Of a DNA stretch of 64,000 nucleotides, positions 56,978-64,000 are shown one piece after another. A program made the translations under genes and the position numbers. The notes beneath the pieces are model-generated. The model was not told the DNA's origin, made no database searches, and saw only the letters and a program-made list of their open reading frames with translations. How positions within the stretch are numbered: position 1 is the first letter of the stretch; the number at the start of each line of letters is the position of its first letter. Source of the stretch: CAIQJJ01 sp964606085 (GTDB lineage: Bacteria; Chloroflexota; Anaerolineae; Anaerolineales; UBA4823); the NCBI GenBank assembly GCA_964606085.1, contig CAZSFD010000016.1, forward strand, positions 1 through 64,000, written 5' to 3'.

Positions 56978-58771
56978 ATGATCGAAGAATTGGTTACGAT
57001 TTTACTGGTTGAAGATGAGGAAGCGCACGCCGAACTGATCCAGCGCTCCTTTGAATACCGGGGCGACGCCGTTCAGTTGCACGTCGCGGCGTCTCTGGCA
57101 CAGGCGCGCTGCCTGCTCAACGACCTCCCCCACCCACCCGCCCTGATCATCGCCGACTGGCGCCTGCCGGATGGCGACAGCCTCGAACTGCTCAACCACC
57201 CCCACCCCACCTCACAACAAAATATCAACGTGCCGATTGTGATCATGACCAGCCAGGGCAACGAACGCGTCGCCGTCGAAGCCCTCAAAGCCGGCGCGCT
57301 CGATTACGTGGTCAAATCGCAAGAGACGCTGATTGACATGCCGCACATTGCCGAACGCGCCCTGCGCGAATGGCAGTTCCAGGCCGAACACGCCCGCATG
57401 TCTGAAGCCCTGCGCCAGCGCGAAGCGCAGTTCCGCCTGTTGGCCGAAAACGCCACCGATATGATCACCCGCCACACCCTGCGCGGCGACTGCCTCTACG
57501 TCTCTCCCGCTTGCCGCGGCCTGATCGGTTACGAACCCGAAGAACTGCTCGGCCTTTCGCTGTTTGACTTTATCCACCCCGAAAACCTGACCCAGGCCAC
57601 GCAAAAACTCAAAGATTTGCGCCGTACCCCGGTTTTGCGCGGCATCCTCATGCGCATCCGCCGCAAAGATGGCAACTACATCTGGGTCGAAACCAACAGC
57701 CGCCTGATCCGCGACCCTGAAACCGGCATCCCCGAAATCCACTCCGCTTCGCGCGACGTCACCAGCCGGGTGAAGGCCGAAGAAGAACTGCGCGCCAGCG
57801 AAGACCGCTTCCGCTCGCTGGTGCAAAACTCCGATGACCTGATCCATGTTGTAGATGCCAGCAACAAGATCATCTACGAAAGCCCGTCCGTCGCCCGCAT
57901 CACCGGCTACCCGCCCGGCTTCATGCTCGGCAAACACCCCTTCGATTTCATCCACCCCGATGATCAGCAAGTTGCCAGCAAAGACCTGGGCCATGTCGTC
58001 GAACGCATTGAACAAGGCACACCCACCGAAGTACGCTTTCGCCGCGCCGATGGAGAATGGATTTACCTCGAAGTCCTCGGCACCAATTTGCTCGATCACC
58101 CCGGCATACGCGGCATCGTCCTCACTTCCCGCGACATCACCCAGCGCAAACGCTCCGAACTGGCCCTGCAGCAGGCCCACGCCAACCTCACCGCCGCCTA
58201 CGACGACACCATCCTCGGCTGGTCGCGCGCCATGGACCTGCGCGACAAAGAGACCGAAGGCCACACCCTGCGCGTCACCGAAGTGACCATCGAACTGGCC
58301 AGGGCCCTCGGCATCCCCGACGACCAAATCCCCCACATCCGCCACGGCGCACTGCTGCACGACATCGGCAAAATGGGCGTCCCCGACGATATCCTGCAAA
58401 AACCGGCCATCCTCACCCCCGAAGAATGGGAAGTGATGCGCAAACACCCCGAATATGCCTACAAGATGCTCGTGGACATCGAATACCTGCGCCCGGCGCT
58501 CAAAATCCCCTATTGCCACCACGAACACTGGGACGGCACGGGGTATCCGCGCCACCTCAAGGGTACAGAAATCCCCATCGAAGCGCGCTTGTTCGCCGTG
58601 GTAGATGTGTGGGACGCGCTCTCCTTCGACCGCCCCTACCGTAAAGCCTGGCCGCAAGAACAGGTTTTAGCCTATTTGCAAGAAAACAGCGGCTCTCATT
58701 TTGATCCGCACATTGTCACCGTCTTTCTCGAACTGCTCGCCCGCAACTATCCAGGAGGCCCCCATGAATGA
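56978..58771 (+). CDS. Response regulator REC-PAS-PAS-HD-GYP, c-di-GMP phosphodiesterase
   Basis: A 597-residue regulator. REC spans residues 1-130 with phosphoacceptor Asp60 (IIADWRLPDGDS). PAS domains lie at about 145-265 and 275-395. The HD-GYP domain occupies about 410-590, with HGALLHDIGKMGVPDDIL (metal-binding HD), the HPEYAYKML histidine, HHEHWDGTGYPRHLKG (GYP motif) and VVDVWDALSFDRPYRKA. All metal ligands seem intact, so it should hydrolyse c-di-GMP. It starts six bases after the Rcp1-like gene. This is the probable output of the kinase operon. Confidence 0.94.
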   Translation: MIEELVTILLVEDEEAHAELIQRSFEYRGDAVQLHVAASLAQARCLLNDLPHPPALIIADWRLPDGDSLELLNHPHPTSQQNINVPIVIMTSQGNERVAVEALKAGALDYVVKSQETLIDMPHIAERALREWQFQAEHARMSEALRQREAQFRLLAENATDMITRHTLRGDCLYVSPACRGLIGYEPEELLGLSLFDFIHPENLTQATQKLKDLRRTPVLRGILMRIRRKDGNYIWVETNSRLIRDPETGIPEIHSASRDVTSRVKAEEELRASEDRFRSLVQNSDDLIHVVDASNKIIYESPSVARITGYPPGFMLGKHPFDFIHPDDQQVASKDLGHVVERIEQGTPTEVRFRRADGEWIYLEVLGTNLLDHPGIRGIVLTSRDITQRKRSELALQQAHANLTAAYDDTILGWSRAMDLRDKETEGHTLRVTEVTIELARALGIPDDQIPHIRHGALLHDIGKMGVPDDILQKPAILTPEEWEVMRKHPEYAYKMLVDIEYLRPALKIPYCHHEHWDGTGYPRHLKGTEIPIEARLFAVVDVWDALSFDRPYRKAWPQEQVLAYLQENSGSHFDPHIVTVFLELLARNYPGGPHE

Positions 58772-59237
58772 TAACGCTTTAGCAACCACCACCCTGGCCC
58801 AGGTCGCCATCGTCGTCAAAGACATTGAAGCCAGCGCCCGAAATTACGCCGCCATCCTCGGTCTGCCGCTGCCCGAAATCATCACCCTCGCCCCCGGTTT
58901 CGAGGTGCATCAGACCTACCGCGGGCTGCCATCCAATGCCAGCGCCAAACTGGCCTTCTTCCAGCTTGGCCCGGTGCAGCTCGAACTGATCGAACCCATC
59001 GGCGACGACAGTTCGTGGAAAGAAATCCTCGACCGCAAAGGCGAGGGCTTCCACCACCTGGCCTTCTGGGTGACCGATATGCAAAAACGGGTAGATTTCC
59101 TGCGCGACCACGGCATCCCCATGATCCACCGCGGCGATATGGGGGAGGGCCAGTTTGCCTACTTCGACGCCGAAGCCCCCCTGGGCATCACGCTGGAACT
59201 GCTGGAACAGACGCGTGCCGCTCGCGCCACCCCCTGA
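58764..59237 (+). CDS. VOC-family protein, methylmalonyl-CoA epimerase-like
   Basis: A 157-residue vicinal-oxygen-chelate fold of two beta-alpha-beta-beta-beta modules. Segments such as TLAQVAIVVKDIEASARNYA, VQLELIEPIGDDSSWKEIL, GEGFHHLAFWVTDMQKRVDF and LGITLELLEQ resemble methylmalonyl-CoA epimerase. The usual first metal histidine (LDHIGIAV) is replaced by LAQVAIVV, so an identical reaction is doubtful. ATG 58764 has CCAGGAGG before it and overlaps the HD-GYP stop codon by eight bases. The tail overlaps the convergent GT87-like gene by 50 bases. Confidence 0.82.
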   Translation: MNDNALATTTLAQVAIVVKDIEASARNYAAILGLPLPEIITLAPGFEVHQTYRGLPSNASAKLAFFQLGPVQLELIEPIGDDSSWKEILDRKGEGFHHLAFWVTDMQKRVDFLRDHGIPMIHRGDMGEGQFAYFDAEAPLGITLELLEQTRAARATP

Positions 59238-60462
59238 GCAATTCTGCCGCCAGCAAAGCGGCGATCCACAGCAGTAGCCCTGTGCGCACGCCGACCGTGC
59301 CATACAACAGCCACACCTGATCGGGGAAAAGGTTGATGTAAACGGGTAACTCGATCAGGTTGACCACGAACAAGACCCCCAACATCGCAGCCATGCGCCG
59401 GGTGGGATACGCCACCACCAAAAACGGCGCCAGCCAAAACAAATACTGCGGGCTGTACCCTTTGGAATAGAGCAGCAGCAGGCACATACTCAACGCCAAC
59501 GCCGCCGTCAGCAAACGGGCCTCGCCCTGCTGGCGGCGGTGACGCGTCCAAACGAAGAGATATAACCCGGCAAAGCATCCGCCAAAAAACAGCGTGATCG
59601 CCCCCCAGGGCAACGGGCTGGTATGGCTGGCCTGGCGCGCACTGGTCGGCATCAGGCGGTCGGGCAGTGCGGCGACGGTGCCATAGCCATAGTAGCCATC
59701 CAGCAAGGCCCACACCGTTTCCCACGAAGGGCGGCTGACGATATTCTGAAACGAGGCCAGGGTCATGGTGGGGTTGCCCAGGGCCAGTGGCAGCACCAGG
59801 GCTGCCACACAGGCCAGGAACGCCAGGCCGTAGATGATCTTTCGTCGCCAGGTGGGCAACGTACTGACCGCCAGTGGCAGCAGCAGCACCGGGAACATCT
59901 TCGTCATCACGCCGACCCCCGCCAGCAGCGCGCTCCTTTTGTGGCGGCCATCCAGCAACAAAAGCCACCCCGCCAACAGGAACAGCAGCGGCAGGTTATC
60001 CCACCAGCCGGCCCACAGATAGAGCGGCAGGCCAGCCACCGCATACGCAATCACCCCCACCTCGGCCGCCGGCTGGCCGCAGCGCTGCGCCAGGCCAAAG
60101 AGCAGCGCCAGCACGCCCAACTCTGCCGCAATCAGCAGCAGGCCATAGAGTACGAAGAAACACGCCTGCCGCGCCAGGCCATCGAACCACCACGCGCTGA
60201 CATGGTACAGGCCGGCCATCAACCACGGCATCACCGGCGGATATTCTGACCAGTAGTGCAGGTAAGGGAAAGCCCCCTGGCGGCCAAAGTAATCCAGCGT
60301 ATCCCACCAAAACAGATATTCCGAACGGTAGGGCAGTAAAAAGATCAGCCACACCCGCAGGGGCAGCAGCGCCAGCCGCGACACAGCCAGCCAGGCCAAA
60401 AACGCCCGGTGGTGGTGCTGCGCCCAGCGGGTGAAATAACTGAGCCAATGGGGCGGTCTCAT
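59188..60462 (-). CDS. Polytopic membrane glycosyltransferase-like protein (GT87/DUF2029)
   Basis: A 424-residue protein with about ten membrane segments. An early loop has YFGRQGAFPYLHYWSEYPP with acidic residues, as expected for polyprenyl-phosphate-dependent GT-C enzymes. Later LPLYLWAGWWDNLPLLFLLA, GVGVMTKMFPVLLLPLAV and SKGYSPQYLFWLAPFLVVAY match the DUF2029/GT87 mannosyltransferase family. Probably transfers a sugar at the outer face of the membrane. Acceptor unknown. Its ATG overlaps the stop of the aminotransferase gene (ATGA at 60459-60462), and its end overlaps the VOC gene on the opposite strand. Confidence 0.82.
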   Translation of the reverse strand: MRPPHWLSYFTRWAQHHHRAFLAWLAVSRLALLPLRVWLIFLLPYRSEYLFWWDTLDYFGRQGAFPYLHYWSEYPPVMPWLMAGLYHVSAWWFDGLARQACFFVLYGLLLIAAELGVLALLFGLAQRCGQPAAEVGVIAYAVAGLPLYLWAGWWDNLPLLFLLAGWLLLLDGRHKRSALLAGVGVMTKMFPVLLLPLAVSTLPTWRRKIIYGLAFLACVAALVLPLALGNPTMTLASFQNIVSRPSWETVWALLDGYYGYGTVAALPDRLMPTSARQASHTSPLPWGAITLFFGGCFAGLYLFVWTRHRRQQGEARLLTAALALSMCLLLLYSKGYSPQYLFWLAPFLVVAYPTRRMAAMLGVLFVVNLIELPVYINLFPDQVWLLYGTVGVRTGLLLWIAALLAAELLRGWRERHASVPAVPA

Positions 60463-61856
60463 AAAGCAAAATAAGCCTCAAAATCGGGCTGCCAGCCGCG
60501 TGGCTTAAACTCGCCGCTGGCGACATCTTGATCATATTGCCCGCGATAGTCCCCCGTTGCAATGCGTTGGAGCGCCGCCACCAGCGCATCTACATCGTCG
60601 GTAGTGTTATACAGGCCAAAGGAAGCGCGCAGCAGGCCGGGCATATCGGCGCGGTTGCCAGCCAGCATGGTTTCGCGCACCTGGTTGGCTTCGGCTTCGG
60701 AGAGGCCCAGCAATTTGAGGATGTAGGGATGGGCGCAAAAACATCCGCTGCGCACGCCGATGCCAAATTCGTGGCCCAGCACGGCGGCGGCCAAAAAGTG
60801 CGAGGCGTTTGCCAGCTTGATGGGGATCACCCCCAGGCGGTCGGCGCTGGTGGCCGGGTTGGTCGCGCCAAAAATGCGGATGCCAGGCACGCCGGGCAGG
60901 CGTTCGAGGGCGTAGGCGGTCAGTTCGGCCTCGTGCTGCGCTACGGCATCCATGCCAATGGCTTCGAGTTGGCGGATGGCGGCAGCCAGGGCAATGGCGC
61001 CCACGGTGTTGGGGCTGCCGGCTTCGTCCTTATCGGGCGGGCCGGCCCACACCACATCATCCAGCGTGACGATCTCGACCGTGCCGCCGCCGCGGTCATC
61101 GGGTTCGCCGGCCGCGAACACGTCGCGCCGTCCCACCAGCGCTCCTGTGCCATAAGGCGCGTACATTTTGTGTCCCGAAATGGCGACGAAATCGAGGTGG
61201 GCGGGGTCATCGAGGGGCAGCATGGCTACTTTGCGATGCGGCGCCAGTTGGGCGCAATCGGCCAGGAAGAGCGCACCGGCGGCATGGGCCTTCTCGGCCA
61301 GGCGGTGGATCGGGTTGAGGTAGCCGGTGACGTTGCTGGCCCCGGTCACGGCCACCAGCGCCACACGCCCGGCGTAGGTTTGCAACTGCGCCTCGAAATC
61401 GGCCTCGTCCAGGCGGCCATCAGCCGTCAGACCGATGTGGACGGTGTGGGCGGCAGCGCGCCACGGCAGGTCGTTGGAGTGATGCTCCATGCCGCTGGTC
61501 AGCACCACATCGCGTTCGGGTGTGAAGGGGAAACGCCGCGCCAGCTTGTTGACTGCCTCGGTGGTGTTCTTGCCGAAGATGCAGGTGTGCGTGGCGGGGT
61601 CGGCGCCGAGGAAGGCCAGGACGATCTCGCGCGCCTGGTCGAAGGCGTGGGTGCAAAGCTGGCTCTTGAAGCCGGTGCCGCGGTGAACGCTGCTGTAATA
61701 GGTGAGAAAATTATCTACGGCAGTGCGGACAGCTTGCAGGGGTGGCGTGGAGGCGGCGTTATCGAGGTTGATATAGGGTCGGCGTGAGCCATCGAGCAGC
61801 GGCGTTTCAACTTCCACGCCAAAAAACAGAGAGCGGTACGATGAGGTGGGGGGCAT
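60459..61856 (-). CDS. Class V aminotransferase, cysteine desulfurase-like
   Basis: A 465-residue PLP enzyme of the SufS/CsdA-like class V group. The N-terminus YINLDNAASTPPL is typical. The PLP lysine lies in FVAISGHKMYAPYGTGALVG, the early His in TSGMEHHSNDLPW, and a cysteine loop GVRSGCFCAHPYI lies near the C-terminus. It may mobilise sulfur from cysteine, but no suf or isc genes are adjacent, so another substrate is possible. AAGGATCAAG precedes the ATG. A dyad TAGGA/TCCTA sits just upstream. It is translationally coupled to the GT87-like gene, an odd pairing. Confidence 0.88.
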   Translation of the reverse strand: MPPTSSYRSLFFGVEVETPLLDGSRRPYINLDNAASTPPLQAVRTAVDNFLTYYSSVHRGTGFKSQLCTHAFDQAREIVLAFLGADPATHTCIFGKNTTEAVNKLARRFPFTPERDVVLTSGMEHHSNDLPWRAAAHTVHIGLTADGRLDEADFEAQLQTYAGRVALVAVTGASNVTGYLNPIHRLAEKAHAAGALFLADCAQLAPHRKVAMLPLDDPAHLDFVAISGHKMYAPYGTGALVGRRDVFAAGEPDDRGGGTVEIVTLDDVVWAGPPDKDEAGSPNTVGAIALAAAIRQLEAIGMDAVAQHEAELTAYALERLPGVPGIRIFGATNPATSADRLGVIPIKLANASHFLAAAVLGHEFGIGVRSGCFCAHPYILKLLGLSEAEANQVRETMLAGNRADMPGLLRASFGLYNTTDDVDALVAALQRIATGDYRGQYDQDVASGEFKPRGWQPDFEAYFAL

Positions 61857-61875
61857 CTTGATCCTTTTGAAATAG

Positions 61876-61891
61876 TAGGATTTTAGTCCTA
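61876..61891. promoter_or_regulatory. TAGGA-N6-TCCTA dyad upstream of the class V aminotransferase
   Basis: TAGGATTTTAGTCCTA on the plus strand, 20 bases from the start codon. The form is reminiscent of Rrf2/IscR-type sites, which would suit a sulfur-transfer gene. This is a weak inference. Confidence 0.3.
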
Positions 61892-61906
61892 ATTTATCAA
61901 TGTCGC

Positions 61907-61970
61907 TTGCAATTCAACCCAATTTCGTATAAAATGTGTTAGAAAGTGGGTTGATGTGGGACGAAGTGGC
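61907..61970 (+). promoter_or_regulatory. mraZ promoter with three MraZ boxes
   Basis: TTGCAA (61907-61912), 17 bases, TAAAAT (61930-61935). Downstream are GTGGG at 61946 and 61956 and GTGGC at 61966, at a strict 10-base period. Direct GTGGG or TGGGN repeats of this kind are the known MraZ-binding sites, so autoregulation is expected. Confidence 0.75.
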
Positions 61971-61990
61971 AGAGAATGCGATATTTCGAT

Positions 61991-62012
61991 GAACGCCGGA
62001 AATCCGGCGTTC
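61991..62012. other. Hairpin in the mraZ leader
   Basis: GAACGCCGG-AAAT-CCGGCGTTC, a perfect nine-base stem 25 bases upstream of the mraZ start, followed by GTTTGTT. It resembles a weak attenuator, but the T tract is interrupted. Confidence 0.5.
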
Positions 62013-62037
62013 GTTTGTTAAAGGAAGATTAGAACAA

Positions 62038-62514
62038 ATGTTTCTTGGTCAGTTCCGTCACAACCTGGATCCCAAGAACCGCCTGACCATCCCGGCGCGG
62101 TATCGCGACCTGTTAGCCGAAGGCGCCTATGTGACGCGCGGCTTCGATGGCAACCTGATCGTCTACACCGCCGCCACCTTCCACGTCATCACCCAGCAGG
62201 CCAACCAGACCAGCGTCACCGACCCGGCGGCCCGCCAGCTCAAACGTCTGCTCTTCTCCAATGCCGATTTTATCGAGGTAGACCGCGCCGGGCGCATCCT
62301 CATTCCCGATTTTTTGCGTGAGAGCGCCGGGTTAGAGAACGAGGTGGTCATTTCAGGCATGGGCGATCACTTTGAAATCTGGTCGCCAGAGCGTTGGATG
62401 CAGGAAACGGAAGCACTGAACGACCCGCAAGCGAATGCCGAGCGCTTCGCCAGCCTGAAAATTTCGACCGGCAACGAACAATCGGCCACCACGCTGCGCA
62501 TCTCTGCTTCGTGA
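62038..62514 (+). CDS. mraZ: Transcriptional regulator MraZ
   Basis: A 158-residue double SpoVT/AbrB-like DNA-binding protein, first gene of the division and cell wall cluster. The family pattern is clear in both halves: LDPKNRLTIPARYRDLL and VDRAGRILIPDFLRESAGLE, with VVISGMGDHFEIWSPERW in between. AAAGGAAGATT precedes the ATG. It represses its own operon by binding the GTGGG repeats upstream. The C-terminal 20 residues are unconserved. Confidence 0.96.
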   Translation: MFLGQFRHNLDPKNRLTIPARYRDLLAEGAYVTRGFDGNLIVYTAATFHVITQQANQTSVTDPAARQLKRLLFSNADFIEVDRAGRILIPDFLRESAGLENEVVISGMGDHFEIWSPERWMQETEALNDPQANAERFASLKISTGNEQSATTLRISAS

Positions 62515-62525
62515 ATGGGTGGGCG

Positions 62526-63452
62526 ATGCACCAACCCGTCCTTTACCATGAAATTATACACGCCTTGCAACCGCAAGCCGGGGGACGCTATGTAGATGGC
62601 ACCCTGGGCGCGGGCGGTCACGCCGCAGGCATTTTGGAAGCCAGCGCTCCTGCTGGACGCCTGCTTGGGCTGGATGTTGACCCGCAAGCGCTGGCCCTGG
62701 CGCAGGCCAAACTCGCTCCCTTCGGGGAGCGTGCTGTCATCCGACAGGCATCTTACACCAGCCTGCACGAGCAGTTGCAAGCACTGGGCTGGGACAGCGT
62801 CCAGGGGGTGCTGCTCGACCTGGGTGTCTCTTCGATGCAGTTGGATACTGCCGAACGGGGCTTCTCCTTCCAGGCCGATGCGCCGCTCGATATGCGCTTC
62901 AGCCCGGCCAACCCGCTGACGGCGGCCACGCTGGTTAACACATTGCCCGAAAATGAACTGGCCGACATTCTCTACCAATATGGCGAGGAGCGCCGAGCCT
63001 ACCAGGTGGCCCGTGTGATTGTGGCCTCCCGCCCGCTGCATACCACCAAAGCGTTGGCGGACGTGGTGGCCCGTGTCACCGGCAGCGGCAAAGCGGGAAT
63101 GCACCCGGCCACCCGCACCTTTCAGGCATTGCGCATCGCCGTCAACGGCGAGTTGGATGCCATCGGGGATGTGTTGCCGCAAGCGGTGGCGGCTTTGGCC
63201 CCGGGCGGGCGGCTGGCGGTGATTTCGTTCCACTCGCTGGAAGACCGCCTCGTCAAGCAGTTTCTGCGCCAGGAAAGCGTAGATTGCCTTTGCCCGCCCC
63301 GCCAGCCGTTGTGTACCTGTGGTCACAAGGCCACAATCAAGTTGATCACCCGCCAGCCCATCGCAGCCCAGGCCGATGAAATTGCCCAAAACGCCCGTTC
63401 GCGCAGCGCCAAATTGCGTGTGGCTGAGAAGGTCTGGCCGCAGAGGGCGTGA
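62526..63452 (+). CDS. rsmH: 16S rRNA m4C1402 methyltransferase RsmH (MraW)
   Basis: A 308-residue SAM-dependent methyltransferase that modifies the ribosomal decoding centre. It has the family start HQPVLYHEIIHALQPQAGG, the SAM loop YVDGTLGAGGHAAGILEA, LDLGVSSMQLDTAERGFSF, then a late TFQALRIAVNGELD and VISFHSLEDRLVKQFLRQE. A cysteine cluster CLCPPRQPLCTCG is also typical. ATG 62526 lies 11 bases after the mraZ stop. An in-frame extension to 62394 overlaps mraZ and is rejected. Confidence 0.96.
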   Translation: MHQPVLYHEIIHALQPQAGGRYVDGTLGAGGHAAGILEASAPAGRLLGLDVDPQALALAQAKLAPFGERAVIRQASYTSLHEQLQALGWDSVQGVLLDLGVSSMQLDTAERGFSFQADAPLDMRFSPANPLTAATLVNTLPENELADILYQYGEERRAYQVARVIVASRPLHTTKALADVVARVTGSGKAGMHPATRTFQALRIAVNGELDAIGDVLPQAVAALAPGGRLAVISFHSLEDRLVKQFLRQESVDCLCPPRQPLCTCGHKATIKLITRQPIAAQADEIAQNARSRSAKLRVAEKVWPQRA

Positions 63453-63462
63453 TCGGTAAAAC

Positions 63463-63480
63463 CAGTAGGCAGTAGACAGT
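63463..63480. repeat. CAGTAGGCAGTAGACAGT repeat
   Basis: Three degenerate copies of CAGTAG(G/A) in the 90-base gap between rsmH and the ftsL-like gene. It belongs to the same class as the GCAGGTA repeat near leuS. Confidence 0.5.
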
Positions 63481-63542
63481 ATCGTGACTCCTGGCATCAA
63501 TCTTGCAGACCTGTTCTTCACCTCTCAGAACAGGAAATGAAT

Positions 63543-64000
63543 ATGAACTACGTCCGCAACCTCCAGCATTCTTATACCCAGGCTACCTGGCGCAGACAAC
63601 TCCAATTGATTGGGGCTTTTTCGCTTTCCCTGGTGCTGATCTGGATGGTGGCAGCGCTGTATTTGGACGTGACCGCCCGCGCCGCGGCCATGGGGCGTGA
63701 AGTCCAGGAGTTGCAGGTGCGCAGCAACTCCTATTCGATTAATGCCATCGCCAACGCCACCGATGATCAACTCAGCATCGAAGAATTGCGCCAAATCAAC
63801 CGTGACCTCGAAACGCAATTGGCAACGATCACTTCTGAAGAAGTGATGCGCCAGCGTGCGCAAAAGTTGGGCTTTGAGCCGGTGGACAACAACCAGATCA
63901 CTTATTTGCAGGTTGCTGGCTATGTGCCACGCCAGACCGCGCAACGGGCCTCGCCGCCCGGCCCGACGCTCAACGATTATCCCACTGCCCCGCCCGTCCC
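63543..64000 (+). CDS. FtsL-like cell division protein (partial)
   Basis: The first 152 codons of a gene cut by the right edge. A short cytosolic N-terminus (NYVRNLQHSYTQATWRRQ) precedes one membrane helix (LIGAFSLSLVLIWMVAALYL). A coiled-coil segment follows (MGREVQELQVRSNSYSINA, SIEELRQINRDLETQLATI), then RAQKLGFEPVDNNQITYLQV, the usual FtsL/DivIC ending. The remainder is proline-rich. Its position after mraZ and rsmH is where ftsL belongs. ATG 63543 has CAGGA seven bases upstream, and an in-frame ATG at 63537 is too close to it. Confidence 0.8.
   Translation, partial: MNYVRNLQHSYTQATWRRQLQLIGAFSLSLVLIWMVAALYLDVTARAAAMGREVQELQVRSNSYSINAIANATDDQLSIEELRQINRDLETQLATITSEEVMRQRAQKLGFEPVDNNQITYLQVAGYVPRQTAQRASPPGPTLNDYPTAPPV

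Noticed and set aside
57212..58657. Minus-strand open frame of 481 codons opposite the HD-GYP gene
   Set aside because: Antisense shadow. The plus-strand REC-PAS-PAS-HD-GYP protein has all motifs.
60528..61787. Long plus-strand open frame opposite the class V aminotransferase
   Set aside because: Composition is typical of an antisense shadow (runs of Gly, His, Gln) and the minus-strand enzyme is clear.
1..64000. tRNA, rRNA, integrase, transposase or phage genes
   Set aside because: None was recognised on either strand. The hairpins seen are terminators or dispersed repeats.

Overview
The window reads as a chromosomal segment of a GC-rich bacterium, most likely a member of the Chloroflexota (Anaerolineae-like). 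This is inferred from gene content: a MalT-like LuxR regulator, very large multi-GAF histidine kinases, a DUF4388/small-GTPase pair, ArsM, and a dcw start (mraZ, rsmH, ftsL-like), together with many degenerate tandem or palindromic repeats between genes. No rRNA, tRNA, CRISPR array, phage or transposase gene was found.

Layout. 1-2.4 kb: ABC ATPase and permease (the permease runs off the left edge), then an MNT/HEPN pair. 2.8-13.9 kb: LuxR-type regulator, NUDIX protein, small membrane proteins, a TetR/GNAT divergent pair, arsR-arsM, a pRiA4b ORF-3-like protein, an MFS transporter and a GNAT remnant. 14-16.7 kb: a HAD protein and a HAD-amidase fusion. 16.7-31.8 kb: one ten-gene minus-strand operon that I consider the main novelty. 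In transcription order it encodes a DUF4388 protein, a small GTPase, an alpha/beta hydrolase, a V4R protein, a left-handed beta-helix protein, a relative of cyanobacterial acyl-ACP reductase, a response regulator with a degenerate GGDEF domain, a ~2,514-residue kinase with about eleven GAF domains, a CheY-like regulator, and a second alpha/beta hydrolase that has lost its nucleophile serine. It starts at a good promoter (TTGACG-N17-TATAAT) and ends at a 46-bp perfect palindrome.

31.9-48.4 kb: malY-like aminotransferase, leuS with a possible small upstream gene, a TIM-barrel isomerase, a Gfo/Idh/MocA oxidoreductase coupled to a complete mrpABCDEFG Na+/H+ antiporter operon, a gene-poor stretch with a MITE-like palindrome, and a LacI-controlled operon (lacI, URO-D-like, aldo/keto reductase, TIM barrel). 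48.5-59.2 kb: a plus-strand signalling operon of three histidine kinases, an Rcp1-like receiver, a REC-PAS-PAS-HD-GYP protein and a VOC protein. 59.2-64 kb: GT87-like membrane protein, SufS-like aminotransferase, then mraZ, rsmH and an ftsL-like gene cut by the right edge.

Two themes recur. Signalling dominates, with two unrelated multi-kinase operons that each carry a c-di-GMP-type domain. Short repeat phrases (ATTCGTAATTCG, CACAGAG, TTCGCG, CCCCTG and similar) fill gaps, overlap stop and start codons, and in two genes have become protein linkers.
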